Origin: Gordonia polyisoprenivorans NBRC 16320 = JCM 10675 | GTDB lineage: Bacteria > Actinomycetota > Actinomycetes > Mycobacteriales > Mycobacteriaceae | DNA: 64,000 bases | Assembly: GCF_000241325.1 (NCBI RefSeq) | Contig: NZ_BAEI01000018.1 | Span: 19,336-83,335 of the forward strand | Direction of reading: 5' to 3' | In this document: in pieces, positions 1 through 11,301 of the stretch | Position numbering within the stretch: position 1 is the first letter of the stretch | Layout: each line of letters starts with the position of its first letter | Notes under the pieces: model-generated | Databases searched by the model: none | Seen by the model: only the letters and a program-made list of their open reading frames with translations | What the model was told of the DNA's origin: nothing | Translations under genes and position numbers: made by a program

Positions 1-38
1 AATGCGACGAAGGCCACGGCGGTGCTGCCCCGAGTCGA

Positions 39-1667
39 TCACTTGCGGATCTTGATCTCTTCTTGAGCGACATCCTCGGAGTCCATCGGGGTCGCCTCGG
101 CCTCGTTGACCACGCGCTTGCCGTCGTGGGTGAGGTAGCTGTTCTTGAACTTGTTGGTCTCGGCGACCAACGCCTCGGCCTCGTCGTCGGAGAGCACCTT
201 GCCACCGGCGATCGAGTCGTAGACACCCTTGGCATTGTGATGCAGGTGCGAGAGCAACTGAGTCTCGAAGTTGCGCACGTCGTCGACGGGCACCGAGTCG
301 TAATGTCCCTCGCCGCACAGGTAGATCGAGACGATCTCGTCCTCGACCGAGTACGGGCTGTACTGATCCTGCTTGAGCATCTCGACCCAGCGGGCACCAC
401 GCTCGAGCTGCGCCTTCGACGCGTCGTCGAGGTCGGAGGCGAACGCCGAGAAGGCCTCGAGCTCACGGAACTGGGCGAGCTCCAGACGCAGCGACCCCGA
501 CACCTTCTTCAGACCCTTGGTCTGGGCGGCACCACCGACACGCGACACCGAGGTACCGACGTTGATGGCCGGGCGGACGCCCTTGTTGAACAGGTCGGAT
601 TCGAGGAAGACCTGGCCGTCGGTGATCGAGATGACGTTGGTCGGGATGAACGCCGACACGTCGTTGGCCTTGGTCTCGATGATCGGCAGACCGGTCATCG
701 AGCCCCCGCCGAGCTCGTCGGAGAGCTTCGCGCAACGCTCCAGCAGACGCGAGTGCAGGTAGAAGACGTCGCCCGGGTAGGCCTCGCGGCCCGGCGGACG
801 GCGCAGCAACAGCGAGATCGCACGGTAGGCCTCGGCCTGCTTGGTCAGGTCGTCGAACACGATCAGAACGTGCTTGCCCTGGTACATCCAGTGCTGACCG
901 ATGGCCGAACCGGTGTAGGGGGCCAGCCACTTGAAGCCCGCCGAATCCGAGGCGGGGGCGGCGACGATGGTGGTGTACTCCATCGCGCCAGCCTCTTCGA
1001 GAGCCGTCTTGACGCCGGCGATGGTCGAGCCCTTCTGGCCGATCGCGACGTAGATGCAGCGAACCTGCTTGTTCTCGTCGCCCGACTCCCAGTTGGCCTT
1101 CTGGTTCAGGATGGCGTCGACGCAGACGGCGGTTTTGCCGGTCTTGCGGTCACCGATGATGAGCTGACGCTGTCCGCGGCCGATGGCGGTCATCGCGTCG
1201 ATGGCCTTGATGCCGGTGGCCAGCGACTCCTCGACCGGCTGACGCTCGAGCACCGAGGCAGCCTGCAGCTCGAGCACGCGCTGCTCTTCGGCCTCGATGT
1301 CGCCGAGTCCGTCGATCGGCGCGCCGAGCGGGTCGACGACACGACCGAGGAACTTGTCGCCGACGGGAACCGAGAGCACCTCGCCGGTCCGGCTGACCTG
1401 TGCGCCCTCTTCCAGGGTCTCGTAGTCACCGAGGATGACCGCACCGATCTCGTCCTCGTCGAGGTTCAGGGCCACGCCGAGCACGCCGCCGGGGAACTGC
1501 AGCAGCTCGTTGGCCATTGCGCTCGGCAGGCCGCTGACGTGGGCGATGCCGTCCGCGGTATCGGTGATGATGCCGACCTCGTCGCGCGAGGCTTCGGCGT
1601 CGAACGACGAGACGTACTGCTCGATCGCTCCCTTAATCTCGTCTGCTGAGATCGTCAACTCCGCCAT
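39..1667 (-). CDS. atpA: ATP synthase F1 subunit alpha
   Basis: The alpha subunit of the F1 sector forms the alpha3-beta3 hexamer at the inner face of the cytoplasmic membrane and carries the regulatory nucleotide sites. The 542-residue protein is close to the mycobacterial length (about 549). It has a Walker A motif GDRKTGKT near residue 170, the segment [18 protein letters not shown], and the helical C-terminal domain ending in a charged tail (EEIKIRK). The ATG at 1667 begins [15 protein letters not shown], which matches the family start. It follows atpH on the same strand after about 100 nt; atpG would lie to the left, outside the window. Identification is secure. Confidence 0.97.
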   Translation of the reverse strand: MAELTISADEIKGAIEQYVSSFDAEASRDEVGIITDTADGIAHVSGLPSAMANELLQFPGGVLGVALNLDEDEIGAVILGDYETLEEGAQVSRTGEVLSVPVGDKFLGRVVDPLGAPIDGLGDIEAEEQRVLELQAASVLERQPVEESLATGIKAIDAMTAIGRGQRQLIIGDRKTGKTAVCVDAILNQKANWESGDENKQVRCIYVAIGQKGSTIAGVKTALEEAGAMEYTTIVAAPASDSAGFKWLAPYTGSAIGQHWMYQGKHVLIVFDDLTKQAEAYRAISLLLRRPPGREAYPGDVFYLHSRLLERCAKLSDELGGGSMTGLPIIETKANDVSAFIPTNVISITDGQVFLESDLFNKGVRPAINVGTSVSRVGGAAQTKGLKKVSGSLRLELAQFRELEAFSAFASDLDDASKAQLERGARWVEMLKQDQYSPYSVEDEIVSIYLCGEGHYDSVPVDDVRNFETQLLSHLHHNAKGVYDSIAGGKVLSDDEAEALVAETNKFKNSYLTHDGKRVVNEAEATPMDSEDVAQEEIKIRK

Positions 1668-1764
1668 GGGTTCTCGTCTTCCTTGCTCAGTCCGTGCAGT
1701 GGTTCGTGGTGGGTGGTGCGTCGGCGCCGGTCGGCCGGGGTGGTTCCCACCGACCGGCTCGCGA

Positions 1765-3114
1765 TCAACGCGGCAGCGTCTCGGTCGCCTTCGCCAGTCT
1801 GGTGGCGATGTCGGCCTCGATCACCTCGTCGCCGACGCCGATGCGTAGGCCGCCGATGATCGACTCGTCGACCTCGGTCTGGACCGAGATCGTGCGGTGG
1901 TAGATGTTGCCCAGCACCTGTGCCAGGCGGGTGCGCTGCTCGTCGGTCAACTCGACCGCGGACACCACGTGCGCGACGATCTCCCCGCGACGGGCGGCGG
2001 CCAGCTCGGCCAGATGCGCCACTGCGGTCTCGGACGGCTGTCCGTGCAACAGCGCAACGGTGTGCGAGAGCAGATACCAGGTGTGCGGACCGACCTGATC
2101 GCCGATGAGTGAACGCAGCAACTCCACGCGACCGTCCGCCGGACGCTGGAAATCGGCCAGCAGCGAAGCGAATTCGGGGTTGGCGTCGAGTAACCGGCCG
2201 ACGCGGAACAGCTCATCCTCGGTCTGCTCGATGGTCCCGTCGCGTTCGGCGGCGGTCAGCACGATCAGCGCGTTCTGGCGACGCAGCGCGGTCACGAAGT
2301 CGAGGCTCTGCGACCACCGCTGGGCGGCGGCCGAGGCCACCGTGTCCACGACGATCGGTGCGACCTTGCCGTCGAGCAGGGTGTGCACCATCTGCTTCTT
2401 GCCCGCGTCGTTGTCCTCGTCCTCGGTCAGCTTTTTGCGCAGGACCGGGTTGTCGAGCAGGAACTTGATGACCGAGGCCATCTCCTCGGACGCCGAGGTC
2501 AGTGCCTGCGCGTCGAGATCCTTGGCCGCCGACTCGAATTCGGCGCCAACCGCACGCGCCGCATCCCGGCTGGTGGCGTGCAGCGAGTGCAGGCCGATCA
2601 GTTCCGAGCTGGCCGGGACCGACGAATCGGCCTGCCCGGCGGCCATGCCGTCGAGTTCGTTGATCGCCCGATCGATGGCCGCCGACTGGTTGTCGGCCGA
2701 CGAGAGATGTCGTCGGACGATCTCGCCCGCGCCGTCGACGGCGTTGAGTCCGAGCTCGAGCCGCAGTTGGCGGACAAGGCTCGTACGGGCCAGTTCGGCC
2801 TGCGACTTGCCGTGCTCGCTGATGCGCCGGACCTCCGCGTCGGCGAGTGCCTTGAGGTCCTCTTCGATCGACTTCGCATCCTCGAGTGCACCCGCGTGGA
2901 GCTCTTTGGCCTCCGCCTCGGCCTTCTCGACCGCGCGGTCGTGGGCGACCCGCGCGTCCTCGGCGCGGCTCTTGGCCTCTTCGCTCTCGACGATCTGCTG
3001 ACTGATCGCGTCCTTCTGGGCGAGCACTGCCTTGCGCAGCGGCGGCAACACCCACTTGACGAAGATCGCCACGATCACGAGGAAGCCGACGAGCTGCCCG
3101 ATGAAAATGTCCAC
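1765..3114 (-). CDS. atpH: ATP synthase fused b-delta subunit
   Basis: This 449-residue protein joins two stator parts. Residues 1-25 are a membrane anchor ([22 protein letters not shown]), followed by a long charged Ala/Glu/Lys-rich coiled coil as in subunit b. From about residue 270 to the end it is a delta (OSCP-like) domain, ending [38 protein letters not shown] in pattern. Such a fusion is known in mycobacteria and relatives, where it works with the separate b-type protein AtpF. The start is GTG at 3114, three bases after the atpF stop, so the two are probably translationally coupled. It is not a frameshift artefact: the reading frame is continuous. Confidence 0.95.
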   Translation of the reverse strand: MDIFIGQLVGFLVIVAIFVKWVLPPLRKAVLAQKDAISQQIVESEEAKSRAEDARVAHDRAVEKAEAEAKELHAGALEDAKSIEEDLKALADAEVRRISEHGKSQAELARTSLVRQLRLELGLNAVDGAGEIVRRHLSSADNQSAAIDRAINELDGMAAGQADSSVPASSELIGLHSLHATSRDAARAVGAEFESAAKDLDAQALTSASEEMASVIKFLLDNPVLRKKLTEDEDNDAGKKQMVHTLLDGKVAPIVVDTVASAAAQRWSQSLDFVTALRRQNALIVLTAAERDGTIEQTEDELFRVGRLLDANPEFASLLADFQRPADGRVELLRSLIGDQVGPHTWYLLSHTVALLHGQPSETAVAHLAELAAARRGEIVAHVVSAVELTDEQRTRLAQVLGNIYHRTISVQTEVDESIIGGLRIGVGDEVIEADIATRLAKATETLPR

Positions 3115-3117
3115 GGG

Positions 3118-3630
3118 TTACTTCACCGTCCCACTCTGCTGGGCCCCGGCACCGGCCGAGGCGACGTCGGTTCCCAGAACGCGGCCGGCCAGTGCCTCCG
3201 ACAGCCGGCTCACGTCCTGCTTGGCGGTGGTGACCGCCTTGTCCGCCTCGACCTTCAGATCCGCGGAGATCTTGGCGAGTGCGGCATCGGCCTCCTCGGT
3301 GGCCTTGTGCTTGGCCGCCGACACATGCTCGTTACCACGGGCGCGGGCCTCGTCACGGATGCCGGTGGCGTCGCCACGAGCTTCCTTCAGACGTGCCGCG
3401 TACTCCCGGTCGGCGTCCGCATAGCTCGCCGCCGCAGCCTTGTTGTCCTCGACCGTCTTGGCCACCCGTGCGTCACGTTCGTCGAGCACCTCGAGGATCG
3501 GAGGGACGACGAAGGTACGGATGACGACCAGGACGACAATGAAGATCAGCAGGCACGCGATCAGAGTGGCGTTCGGGATGAGGAAGTTGGACGTCTTCTC
3601 CCCGGCTTCTTCTGCGGCGAGACTCATCAT
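3118..3630 (-). CDS. atpF: ATP synthase F0 subunit b
   Basis: The 170-residue subunit b of the peripheral stalk has one N-terminal membrane helix (about residues 18-42, NATLIACLLIFIVVLVVIRTFV). A polar, Ala/Lys/Glu-rich coiled coil follows and pairs with the b domain of the fused b-delta protein to brace F1 against the a-c rotor assembly. Two Met codons open the frame (MMSLAAEE); either could be used. It sits between atpE and atpH on the minus strand. A Gly/Ala/Gln-rich tail (ASAGAGAQQSGTVK) ends the protein, with the stop three bases before the atpH GTG. Confidence 0.94.
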   Translation of the reverse strand: MMSLAAEEAGEKTSNFLIPNATLIACLLIFIVVLVVIRTFVVPPILEVLDERDARVAKTVEDNKAAAASYADADREYAARLKEARGDATGIRDEARARGNEHVSAAKHKATEEADAALAKISADLKVEADKAVTTAKQDVSRLSEALAGRVLGTDVASAGAGAQQSGTVK

Positions 3631-3689
3631 GTTGGATGTCCCCTATCGGGATTGCGAACTACGAGCAGCTGAACGGACGGCGCTTCGAC

Positions 3690-4103
<414 letters not shown>

Positions 4104-4862
4104 CTAGTGGTGCTCGTCTTCCATCGCCTGGCTGAAGTAGAGGATCGTCAACAGGGCGAAGATGAAGGCCTGGATGAGGCCGATGAACATGTCGAAGGCT
4201 TTCCAGATCGCGTTCGGTGCCCACAGGATGTACGCGGGGAACAGTGCGATCAGGGCGACCATGACGCCACCGGCGAAGAGGTTGCCGAAAAGTCGGAGAG
4301 ACAGCGAGAGCGGCTTGGCGATCTCTTCGATGATGTTGATCGGTGCCAGGCCCGCCGCGTGTCCCTTGACCAGCTTGCCCAGGTGGCGCAGCGGACCGCG
4401 CCGACGCATGCCGGCGGCGTGATACCAGACGAAGACGAAGATCGCGAGCGCGTAGGTGAAGTTGGCGTCACCCGAGGCCGGTTTGATGAGCTCATGGGTT
4501 GCGCCGCTGTCGACGCCGTACTGCACCGGCAGTACCGAGAACCAGTTGACGATCAGGATGTAGGTGAACAAGGTGACCGCGAGCGGCAGCACGAACGGGG
4601 CGATCTTCATACCGATCGCACTCTCGATCTGACTGCGCATCTGCACGGTGATGACCTCGAAATACAGCTGCACGGTGTTCGGCCGGCGCGAGGTCATCTT
4701 GGCCTTGACGAAGAACGCGAGCGCGATCACGATCAGCGCGGCAATGGCCGCGGCGATGATCGTGTCGAGATTCCAGGTCATGCCCAGCCATTCCACCTCT
4801 TGGTGGTGGCCGACCTCGATCTTGGCCTCAGCCAGGTACAGCGCGTCAGACGGTGCGGTCAT
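4104..4862 (-). CDS. atpB: ATP synthase F0 subunit a
   Basis: Subunit a (252 residues) supplies the proton half-channels against the c-ring. It is strongly hydrophobic with five to six predicted membrane helices. The conserved Arg-containing segment is [22 protein letters not shown], and the C-terminal helix [18 protein letters not shown] is also typical. The ATG at 4862 overlaps the stop of the upstream AtpI-like gene by 4 nt (ATGA), so the two are translationally coupled. It is followed by atpE after about 150 nt. Confidence 0.96.
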   Translation of the reverse strand: MTAPSDALYLAEAKIEVGHHQEVEWLGMTWNLDTIIAAAIAALIVIALAFFVKAKMTSRRPNTVQLYFEVITVQMRSQIESAIGMKIAPFVLPLAVTLFTYILIVNWFSVLPVQYGVDSGATHELIKPASGDANFTYALAIFVFVWYHAAGMRRRGPLRHLGKLVKGHAAGLAPINIIEEIAKPLSLSLRLFGNLFAGGVMVALIALFPAYILWAPNAIWKAFDMFIGLIQAFIFALLTILYFSQAMEDEHH

Positions 4863-5275
4863 AGCTGCTTACGAAGTCCTTTCATCACCGGAATCACCGT
4901 GTTGAGGACCAGGACAACCTGGCCAAGGGCGAGTCCGAACATCACGCCCAGCCCCTCGGGCCGGACCAGAATGGCTGCGGCCAATGCCAGCACGGTGATC
5001 ACACCGAGCCGCAGCGCGGAATTGACGGCCAACAGTTTCTTACGGGGGTCGGCTTCGGCAGCCACACGCGAGACGGCCATCGTCACCATCTTCGCGTTGA
5101 CCAGAACCGCCACCACACCCACCGCGAAGAAGATCGCAAACAGGAAGTGCCCCACATAGATCGATACGCCCGCCACGATCAGCGTGAACGCGCCGGCGAT
5201 GATCCCCGGTCGCACCAGGCCGGTGGGAGCGGCCGGGTAATACACGGGAGCGGAGTCAGGGGCAGATGTCGTCAT
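4859..5275 (-). CDS. AtpI-like small membrane protein of the ATP synthase operon
   Basis: This 138-residue protein has about four hydrophobic segments (for example [35 protein letters not shown]) separated by a basic loop with [16 protein letters not shown]. It occupies the place of Rv1303 in M. tuberculosis, first in the atp cluster. Proteins at this position are usually compared with AtpI, which helps c-ring assembly or Mg2+ supply in other bacteria; the role in actinobacteria is not settled. The stop overlaps the atpB ATG. The call rests on position, size and hydrophobicity rather than on a clear motif. Confidence 0.75.
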   Translation of the reverse strand: MTTSAPDSAPVYYPAAPTGLVRPGIIAGAFTLIVAGVSIYVGHFLFAIFFAVGVVAVLVNAKMVTMAVSRVAAEADPRKKLLAVNSALRLGVITVLALAAAILVRPEGLGVMFGLALGQVVLVLNTVIPVMKGLRKQL

Positions 5276-5569
5276 CGCCTCTCCTCACCTCTCGTCGGAA
5301 CCCTCCGTGCGGTAAACACAGGACGGCACACGGGATCGGGCGTACTCACTGGCAGCCGAGAGCCACCGAGCGTACGCTCCGCATTGCTGAGACCCTACCA
5401 AGCGCCGTGACCGCCACCACCAGGGGGTGCGGGACCGCGGAGCAGGTAGGTGAACCGGCGTCGAACAGCCGATCCGTTGCCGACGGCACCGTGCCCACCG
5501 CCGAACTACTACGGCTCATAGTACATGGTCTTTACCATCGGGTTACCTGGCCCCATGGACAGGTGCGTC
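5276..5569. other. Intergenic region upstream of the atp cluster
   Basis: These 294 bases separate wecA from the AtpI-like gene, both on the minus strand. I see no gene. On the minus strand the hexamer TACTAT preceded by TG (about 5515-5525) is a weak extended -10 candidate. Just upstream of it is a small inverted repeat, ATGGT-N4-ACCAT (about 5525-5538). The promoter of the ATP synthase operon is expected here, but I cannot place it with confidence. Confidence 0.4.
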
Positions 5570-6808
5570 TCAGCGGCCGCCGCGACCGCCGACCATCGGT
5601 CCCGCGTGCGCGGTGCGCATCTGCGCGATCCGACGGGACAGGCGCGGGGCCATGGTCACCAACATCGCCAGCACCAGACCACCGGCGAAGGCGGGCGCGA
5701 CCACCGCCATCGGGAACAGGGTGCTCGCCGCCGCCGAGAACGCCAGGATCGCGACCCACAGATAGATGATCACCGCGACCCGTCGCTGTGAATGCCCGAG
5801 TTCGAGCAACCGGTGATGCAGGTGCATCTTGTCCGGCGTATAGAACCCGACTCCGGCGCGGGTGCGGCGAACGATCGCCATCAGCATGTCGAGCATCGGG
5901 ACGAACACGATCGCAGCGACCAGGATCAGCGGCAACAGCAGCGTGAACACGTCCGCCGGCCCGTAGGCATAGACCGCGATACGACCGGAGGCGCTGGTCG
6001 ACGCGGCCGCGAGCATCAGCCCGATCAGCATGGCCCCGGAGTCGCCCATGAAGATACGCGCGGGCGAGAAGTTGTGCGGCAGGAAGCCCAGGCACGCACC
6101 GGCCAGAACCACCGAGATCAGCGCGGGCGGGTAGTAGCTGACGTCGCCGCCCTGGTCACGCAGCAGTCCCAACGAGAACAGGCAGATCGCCGACGCCGCG
6201 ATGAACCCCAGACCTGCGGCGAGACCGTCGAGCCCGTCGACGAAGTTGACCGCATTGATGGTGGCGACGGTGATCACGACGGTCAGCAACCCGGACTGGA
6301 ACGGGTCGAGGACCACCGTGCCGATATCGCCGAAGGGCACCGGGAACTGGATCCAGCTGACCCCCATCACCACCATCACACCGGCGGCGGTGAGCTGACC
6401 GACGAACTTGGTCAGCGCGTCCAGACCCCATCGGTCGTCGATCGCACCGACGATGACGATCACCGCGCCCGCCGAGATCACCGCCCCGATGTCATTGGTG
6501 TAGGCGAAACCCCGGTTCAGCGCGGGCAGATTCGCGGCCAGGGCGACCGCCGCGACCATCCCGGCGAACATCCCGAGGCCACCGAGACGTGGGGTCGGGA
6601 TGACGTGCACGTCACGTGCCCGTGGCACGGCCACCGCCCCGATCTTGATCGCGAGGACCCGTACCGCAGAGGTGAGCAGGTAGGTGACCGCGGCCGCACT
6701 CAATCCGACGAGCAGCAGCTCGCGGAACGGCACACCGAGCCCCTCACCCACCCCGGGCGCGGCCAGTGCCGCGACTGTGTGCGCCACGCCGGGCTCGACC
6801 ACGCTCAT
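5570..6808 (-). CDS. wecA: Decaprenyl/undecaprenyl-phosphate GlcNAc-1-phosphate transferase (WecA/Rfe family)
   Basis: This integral membrane enzyme of 412 residues moves GlcNAc-1-phosphate from UDP-GlcNAc to a polyprenyl phosphate. In mycobacteria that is the first step of the linker joining arabinogalactan to peptidoglycan. Family motifs are in order: PRARDVHVIPTPRLGGLGM (about 62-80), the Asp pair in GAIDDRWGLD, NFVDGLDGLAAG, FMGDSGAM, and HLHHRLLELGHSQRR in a cytoplasmic loop. About eleven membrane helices are predicted by eye. The ATG at 6808 has GAGGTCC just upstream. It sits where Rv1302 sits in M. tuberculosis. The C-terminal Arg/Gly tail is variable and carries no motif. Confidence 0.93.
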   Translation of the reverse strand: MSVVEPGVAHTVAALAAPGVGEGLGVPFRELLLVGLSAAAVTYLLTSAVRVLAIKIGAVAVPRARDVHVIPTPRLGGLGMFAGMVAAVALAANLPALNRGFAYTNDIGAVISAGAVIVIVGAIDDRWGLDALTKFVGQLTAAGVMVVMGVSWIQFPVPFGDIGTVVLDPFQSGLLTVVITVATINAVNFVDGLDGLAAGLGFIAASAICLFSLGLLRDQGGDVSYYPPALISVVLAGACLGFLPHNFSPARIFMGDSGAMLIGLMLAAASTSASGRIAVYAYGPADVFTLLLPLILVAAIVFVPMLDMLMAIVRRTRAGVGFYTPDKMHLHHRLLELGHSQRRVAVIIYLWVAILAFSAAASTLFPMAVVAPAFAGGLVLAMLVTMAPRLSRRIAQMRTAHAGPMVGGRGGR

Positions 6809-6864
6809 CGAGGACCTCGCTCGGTGGCGCGCAAGGTCGAGAGGGGTTCCGGCACGCGAACAGG

Positions 6865-8082
6865 CTACCCGCCGAGCAACTCGGCAACCGAGCCGCGGAT
6901 TCGTGCGTGTTGGGACGGATCGGACAATGCGGCGACCATCCAGTCGGCGATCTGCGTCATCGCGGCGGCGTCCGCGCCGGCGAGGGTCGCGATCGGGGTG
7001 CCGATGCGAATGGCCGACCCCTCGGCGACCGGCCGGTGCTCGAACGGAAGCACCGCCTTGTCGACGACGATCCCGGCATCGTGGAGGCGCTGCTGCGCCT
7101 GGACTCCGCTGAGCCCGGTCGCCGAGACGTCAACGACCGCGAGATGGGTGTCGGTGCCACCGCTGACGATGCGTAGCCCGCGCTCGGTCAGCGCAGCGGC
7201 GAGGGCCCTCGCGTTCTCGACGGTCCTCGAGACGTAATGCGCGTGGGTAGCCGTCGCCGCCTCGGCGAACGTTGCGGCCTTGGCCGCGATCACATGCATC
7301 GACGGAGCGCCCTGGGTGAACGGGAACACCGCTTTCTGCAGCGCTGCACGATGACGGTCGGCGCCCAGCAGCAGCCCACCGCGTGGACCACGCAGCACCT
7401 TGTGCGTGACCATCGTCACGACGTCGGCATGGGGCACCGGACTCGGCGCCACCCCACCGGCGACCAACCCGCCCAGGTGTGCGGCGTCGACCCACAGGAT
7501 GCATTCGGCCTCATCGGCGATCTGGCGAAGAGTCGGAAAATGGAACAGCCGTGAATAGGTTGCCGACCCGGCGACCAGCAACCGCGGACGGTGCAGCAGC
7601 GCGAGATCACGAATCTGGTCGTAGTCGACGAGTTCGTCGACCTCACCGACGGCGTACCGGATGGTGGTGAACCAGCGACCGGAGAAATTCGCGCGCGAAC
7701 CGTGCGTCTGATGGCCCCCGTGATCGAGTCGCAGCGACAACACCGGGTCGCCCGGCTGGGCGAATGCCGCATAGACCGCCGACGCCGCCGCCGTTCCCGA
7801 CACCGGCTGCACGTTGACATACTCGGCGCCGAACAACGAGGCGGCACGGGCGATCGCCAGCTCCTCGATCTCGTCGACAACCTCGCACCCGCCGTGGTAG
7901 CGCGCGCCCGGATATCCCTCGGCATAGGTGTCGGCCAGCGGTGTCGCGAGAATGCGCCGAACCGCCGGGCTCGCGACCGTCTCCCCCGCGACCAACTGCA
8001 ATGTCTGCGCGCGACGCCGGGTTTCGCGGTCGATCAGCGTGGCGAGCTCGGCGTCGATCGCATCGTCGCCGGCACCCATCAC
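6865..8082 (-). CDS. SHMT-like PLP-dependent enzyme (second GlyA-type protein)
   Basis: This is a fold-type I PLP enzyme of 405 residues of the serine hydroxymethyltransferase family. Recognisable SHMT blocks are YPGARYHGGCEVVDEIEELAIARAASLFGAEYVNVQP near 55-95, the PLP-binding Asp/His stretch WVDAAHLGG, and the Schiff-base lysine in TMVTHKVLRGPRGG near 225. It is shorter and more divergent than a housekeeping GlyA (about 425), so it may be a paralogue acting on another hydroxy-amino acid or aldehyde; I cannot say which. The frame opens GTG-ATG (8082/8079); neither has a strong Shine-Dalgarno. It follows sua5 by 13 nt, so it is probably in the same operon. In Bacillus, glyA also lies between the sua5/prmC/prfA genes and the atp operon. 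Confidence 0.8.
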   Translation of the reverse strand: MMGAGDDAIDAELATLIDRETRRRAQTLQLVAGETVASPAVRRILATPLADTYAEGYPGARYHGGCEVVDEIEELAIARAASLFGAEYVNVQPVSGTAAASAVYAAFAQPGDPVLSLRLDHGGHQTHGSRANFSGRWFTTIRYAVGEVDELVDYDQIRDLALLHRPRLLVAGSATYSRLFHFPTLRQIADEAECILWVDAAHLGGLVAGGVAPSPVPHADVVTMVTHKVLRGPRGGLLLGADRHRAALQKAVFPFTQGAPSMHVIAAKAATFAEAATATHAHYVSRTVENARALAAALTERGLRIVSGGTDTHLAVVDVSATGLSGVQAQQRLHDAGIVVDKAVLPFEHRPVAEGSAIRIGTPIATLAGADAAAMTQIADWMVAALSDPSQHARIRGSVAELLGG

Positions 8083-8095
8083 CGGATCGGACCCG

Positions 8096-8752
8096 TCACT
8101 GCTGCACCAGGCTCGCCGGGTCGATGTCGAGGACCGCTGCGATGTCGTCGGCGCTCACCGCCCCCTGACGCAGGATGCGCGGCGCCCGGCCGGTCAGATC
8201 GACGATCGTCGAGGCCTGTGCCTTCGGCGACGGTCCGCCGTCGAGATAGACCGACACCGAATCACCGAGTTGCGTGCGGGCCTCCTGCGCGGTCGTCGAC
8301 GGCGACTGGCCCGAGACATTGGCGCTCGACACCGCCATCGGCCCGACCTCACGCAGGATCTCGATGGCCACCGGATGCAGCGGCATCCGCAGCATCACAG
8401 TGCCGTCGGTGTCGCCGAGATCCCAGGCGAGTGACGGCGCCTGCTGCACCACCAGCGACAACCCACCCGGCCAGAACGCCTCCACGAGCGCGCGCGTCGC
8501 GGAGCTGACGCCGAGAACGAGTCCGTCGACGGTATGCCAGGAGCCGACGAGCACCGGAACCGGCATGTCGCGGCCCCGACCCTTGGCCGCCAACAGCTCC
8601 GCAACAGCTTCGGAATCAAATGCGTCGCAACCGATTCCGTACAGCGTGTCGGTGGGCATGACGATCAGCCGGCCGGACTTGGCGGCACCGACCGCCGCCC
8701 GGATTCCGGTGGCTCGCTGGTCGGGATCTGCACAGTCGAAAAGTGAGCTCAC
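8096..8752 (-). CDS. sua5: L-threonylcarbamoyladenylate synthase (Sua5/YwlC/TsaC family)
   Basis: It makes threonylcarbamoyl-AMP from threonine, bicarbonate and ATP, the first step of the t6A modification at position 37 of ANN-decoding tRNAs. The 218 residues contain the family pattern GRLIVMPTDTLYGIGCDAFDSEAV (about 27-50), the KGR-type segment LLAAKGRGRDMPVPVLVG, and the SSANVSGQ block near 142. It has the single YrdC domain only, without the Sua5 C-terminal extension. The GTG start at 8752 overlaps the prmC stop by 4 nt (GTGA), so the two are coupled. It corresponds in position to Rv1301. Confidence 0.95.
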   Translation of the reverse strand: MSSLFDCADPDQRATGIRAAVGAAKSGRLIVMPTDTLYGIGCDAFDSEAVAELLAAKGRGRDMPVPVLVGSWHTVDGLVLGVSSATRALVEAFWPGGLSLVVQQAPSLAWDLGDTDGTVMLRMPLHPVAIEILREVGPMAVSSANVSGQSPSTTAQEARTQLGDSVSVYLDGGPSPKAQASTIVDLTGRAPRILRQGAVSADDIAAVLDIDPASLVQQ

Positions 8753-9605
8753 CGGTCCATCCTCGCACGGGCCGTGACGAACCTCGGACGGCCGGCGAGA
8801 TCCCGATGTTCCTGCACCTCGTCGAAGGCGCCCGACCCCGTCATCACCGCAACCACCGACGCCGACGTCGTGTCGTCGTGTTCGATCCCGACCCGGCCAC
8901 CGGACCGCAAGATCTCGGCGATCACCCCGACCATCGGGGTGATCACCGACATGCCGTCGCCACCACCGAACACCGCTTCGGCCGGGTCGGCCTGCACCTC
9001 CTGCGACACCGGCACACCCGTGGGCACATAAGGAGGATTGCTCACCACGAGGTCCACCGGGCCGCCGACGAACGCCGACACCGCGGCGGAATCGGTCGCA
9101 TCGCCGAGATGAACGTGGACGCGGTCGGTGACCCCGGCGTCATCGACGTTGCGGCGCAACCACTGTGCCGCGATCGGGGAGCGCTCCACGGCGTGCACCC
9201 GCGCCCTCGGCAGCGACACGGCCAGCGCGATCGCCAGCGCCCCACTGCCACTGCAGAGGTCGACGATCGTGGGACTGTCCCCTTCTGCCACCTCGAGCGC
9301 CCACGCGTAGAGCAGCTCGGTCTCCGGACGCGGGACGAACACCCCCGGCCCGACGGCGAGCTCGACCGGCCCGAACGATGCCGATCCGGTGAGATGCTGC
9401 AGCGGAACCCGACGGGCACGCGCGGCGACGAGATCGTCGTAATCCTTCGCCACGGCGTCGCTGATATCGTCGACCAGCAACAGCCGACCCTGCGAGACGC
9501 CGAGCACGTGGGCGAGCAGCCATCGCGCGTCAGCGGCCGGGGAGTCGACCCCCACAGATGCGAGAACCGTGGTCGCCGAAGCGATCACGTCCCGGACCGA
9601 TCGGG

Positions 9606-9609
<4 letters not shown>
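8749..9609 (-). CDS. prmC: Release factor glutamine N5-methyltransferase
   Basis: It methylates the Gln of the GGQ motif in class I release factors using S-adenosylmethionine. The 286 residues have the N-terminal helical substrate domain (1-75, with [31 protein letters not shown]) followed by a Rossmann methyltransferase domain. SAM motif I is [15 protein letters not shown] near 118, and the catalytic NPPY lies near residue 190. The GTG start at 9609 overlaps the prfA stop by 4 nt, which couples the enzyme to its substrate gene. It was formerly called HemK; the position equals Rv1300. Confidence 0.96.
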
Positions 9610-10712
<1,103 letters not shown>

Positions 10713-11025
10713 CGCTCTTCGTCCTCATCACGTCGTCGCTGCGCTCCTCGTTCTTCGTCCTGCATCGCGGCGCGGCGCAGTGCCTTTGGCACCGGCTCCG
10801 CCGGTGCGGTGTTCGCGCCCTGATGCGCCGCTCTTCGTCGTCATCGCCTTGTCGCTCCGCTAGCACCATTGGCACCGGCTCCGCCTGTGCGTGCACTCGC
10901 GCCTTCAGTCACCGCTCTTCGTCCTCATCACGTCGTCGCTGCGCTCCTCGTTCTTCGTCCTGCATCGCGGCGCGGCGCAGTGCCGCTGGCTCAGCGATCA
11001 CCGCCGCGGGCCGTGCAAAGACAAA

Positions 11026-11064
11026 CGACGCCCGGCCGGTTCTTGCTGAACCGGGCGGGCGTCG
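11026..11064 (-). terminator. Intrinsic terminator after rpmE
   Basis: A 17-position stem with one mismatch (arms 11026-11042 and 11048-11064, loop TTGCT) begins 10 nt past the rpmE stop. On the minus strand it is followed by TTTGTCTTTG, a broken T tract. This is a good actinobacterial intrinsic terminator and separates rpmE from the repeat cluster and prfA. Confidence 0.85.
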
Positions 11065-11073
11065 TCGACGGGT

Positions 11074-11301
11074 CTACTTGGCGGCGTCGGCCTTCTTGCG
11101 CTTGCCGTAGCGAGCCTCGAACTTCGCGACGCGACCGCCGGTATCGAGGATCTTCTGCTTGCCCGTGTAGAACGGGTGGCACTGCGAGCAGACTTCCACG
11201 TTGATGCGACCGTTGGCAGCGGTGCTGCGGGTCTCGAACGTGTTGCCGCAGCCGCACACGACGGTGGTCGCGTGGTAATCGGGATGGATTCCCTGCTTCA
11301 T
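11074..11301 (-). CDS. rpmE: 50S ribosomal protein L31, zinc-binding form
   Basis: L31 sits at the 50S central protuberance and bridges to the 30S head. The 75-residue protein starts [27 protein letters not shown] and carries the zinc ligands of the C+ form: CGC near residues 16-18 and CSQC near 38-41. Zinc-dependent L31 is often paired with a zinc-free paralogue elsewhere in the genome. The ATG has GAAAGGGA upstream. In M. tuberculosis rpmE (Rv1298) directly follows rho; here an 8-kb plus-strand block lies between the two genes. Confidence 0.97.
   Translation of the reverse strand: MKQGIHPDYHATTVVCGCGNTFETRSTAANGRINVEVCSQCHPFYTGKQKILDTGGRVAKFEARYGKRKKADAAK

Noticed and set aside
63..1649. 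528-codon plus-strand open frame opposite atpA
   Set aside because: Antisense shadow of atpA caused by high GC at third positions; no motif and Arg/Val/Asp-rich nonsense composition.
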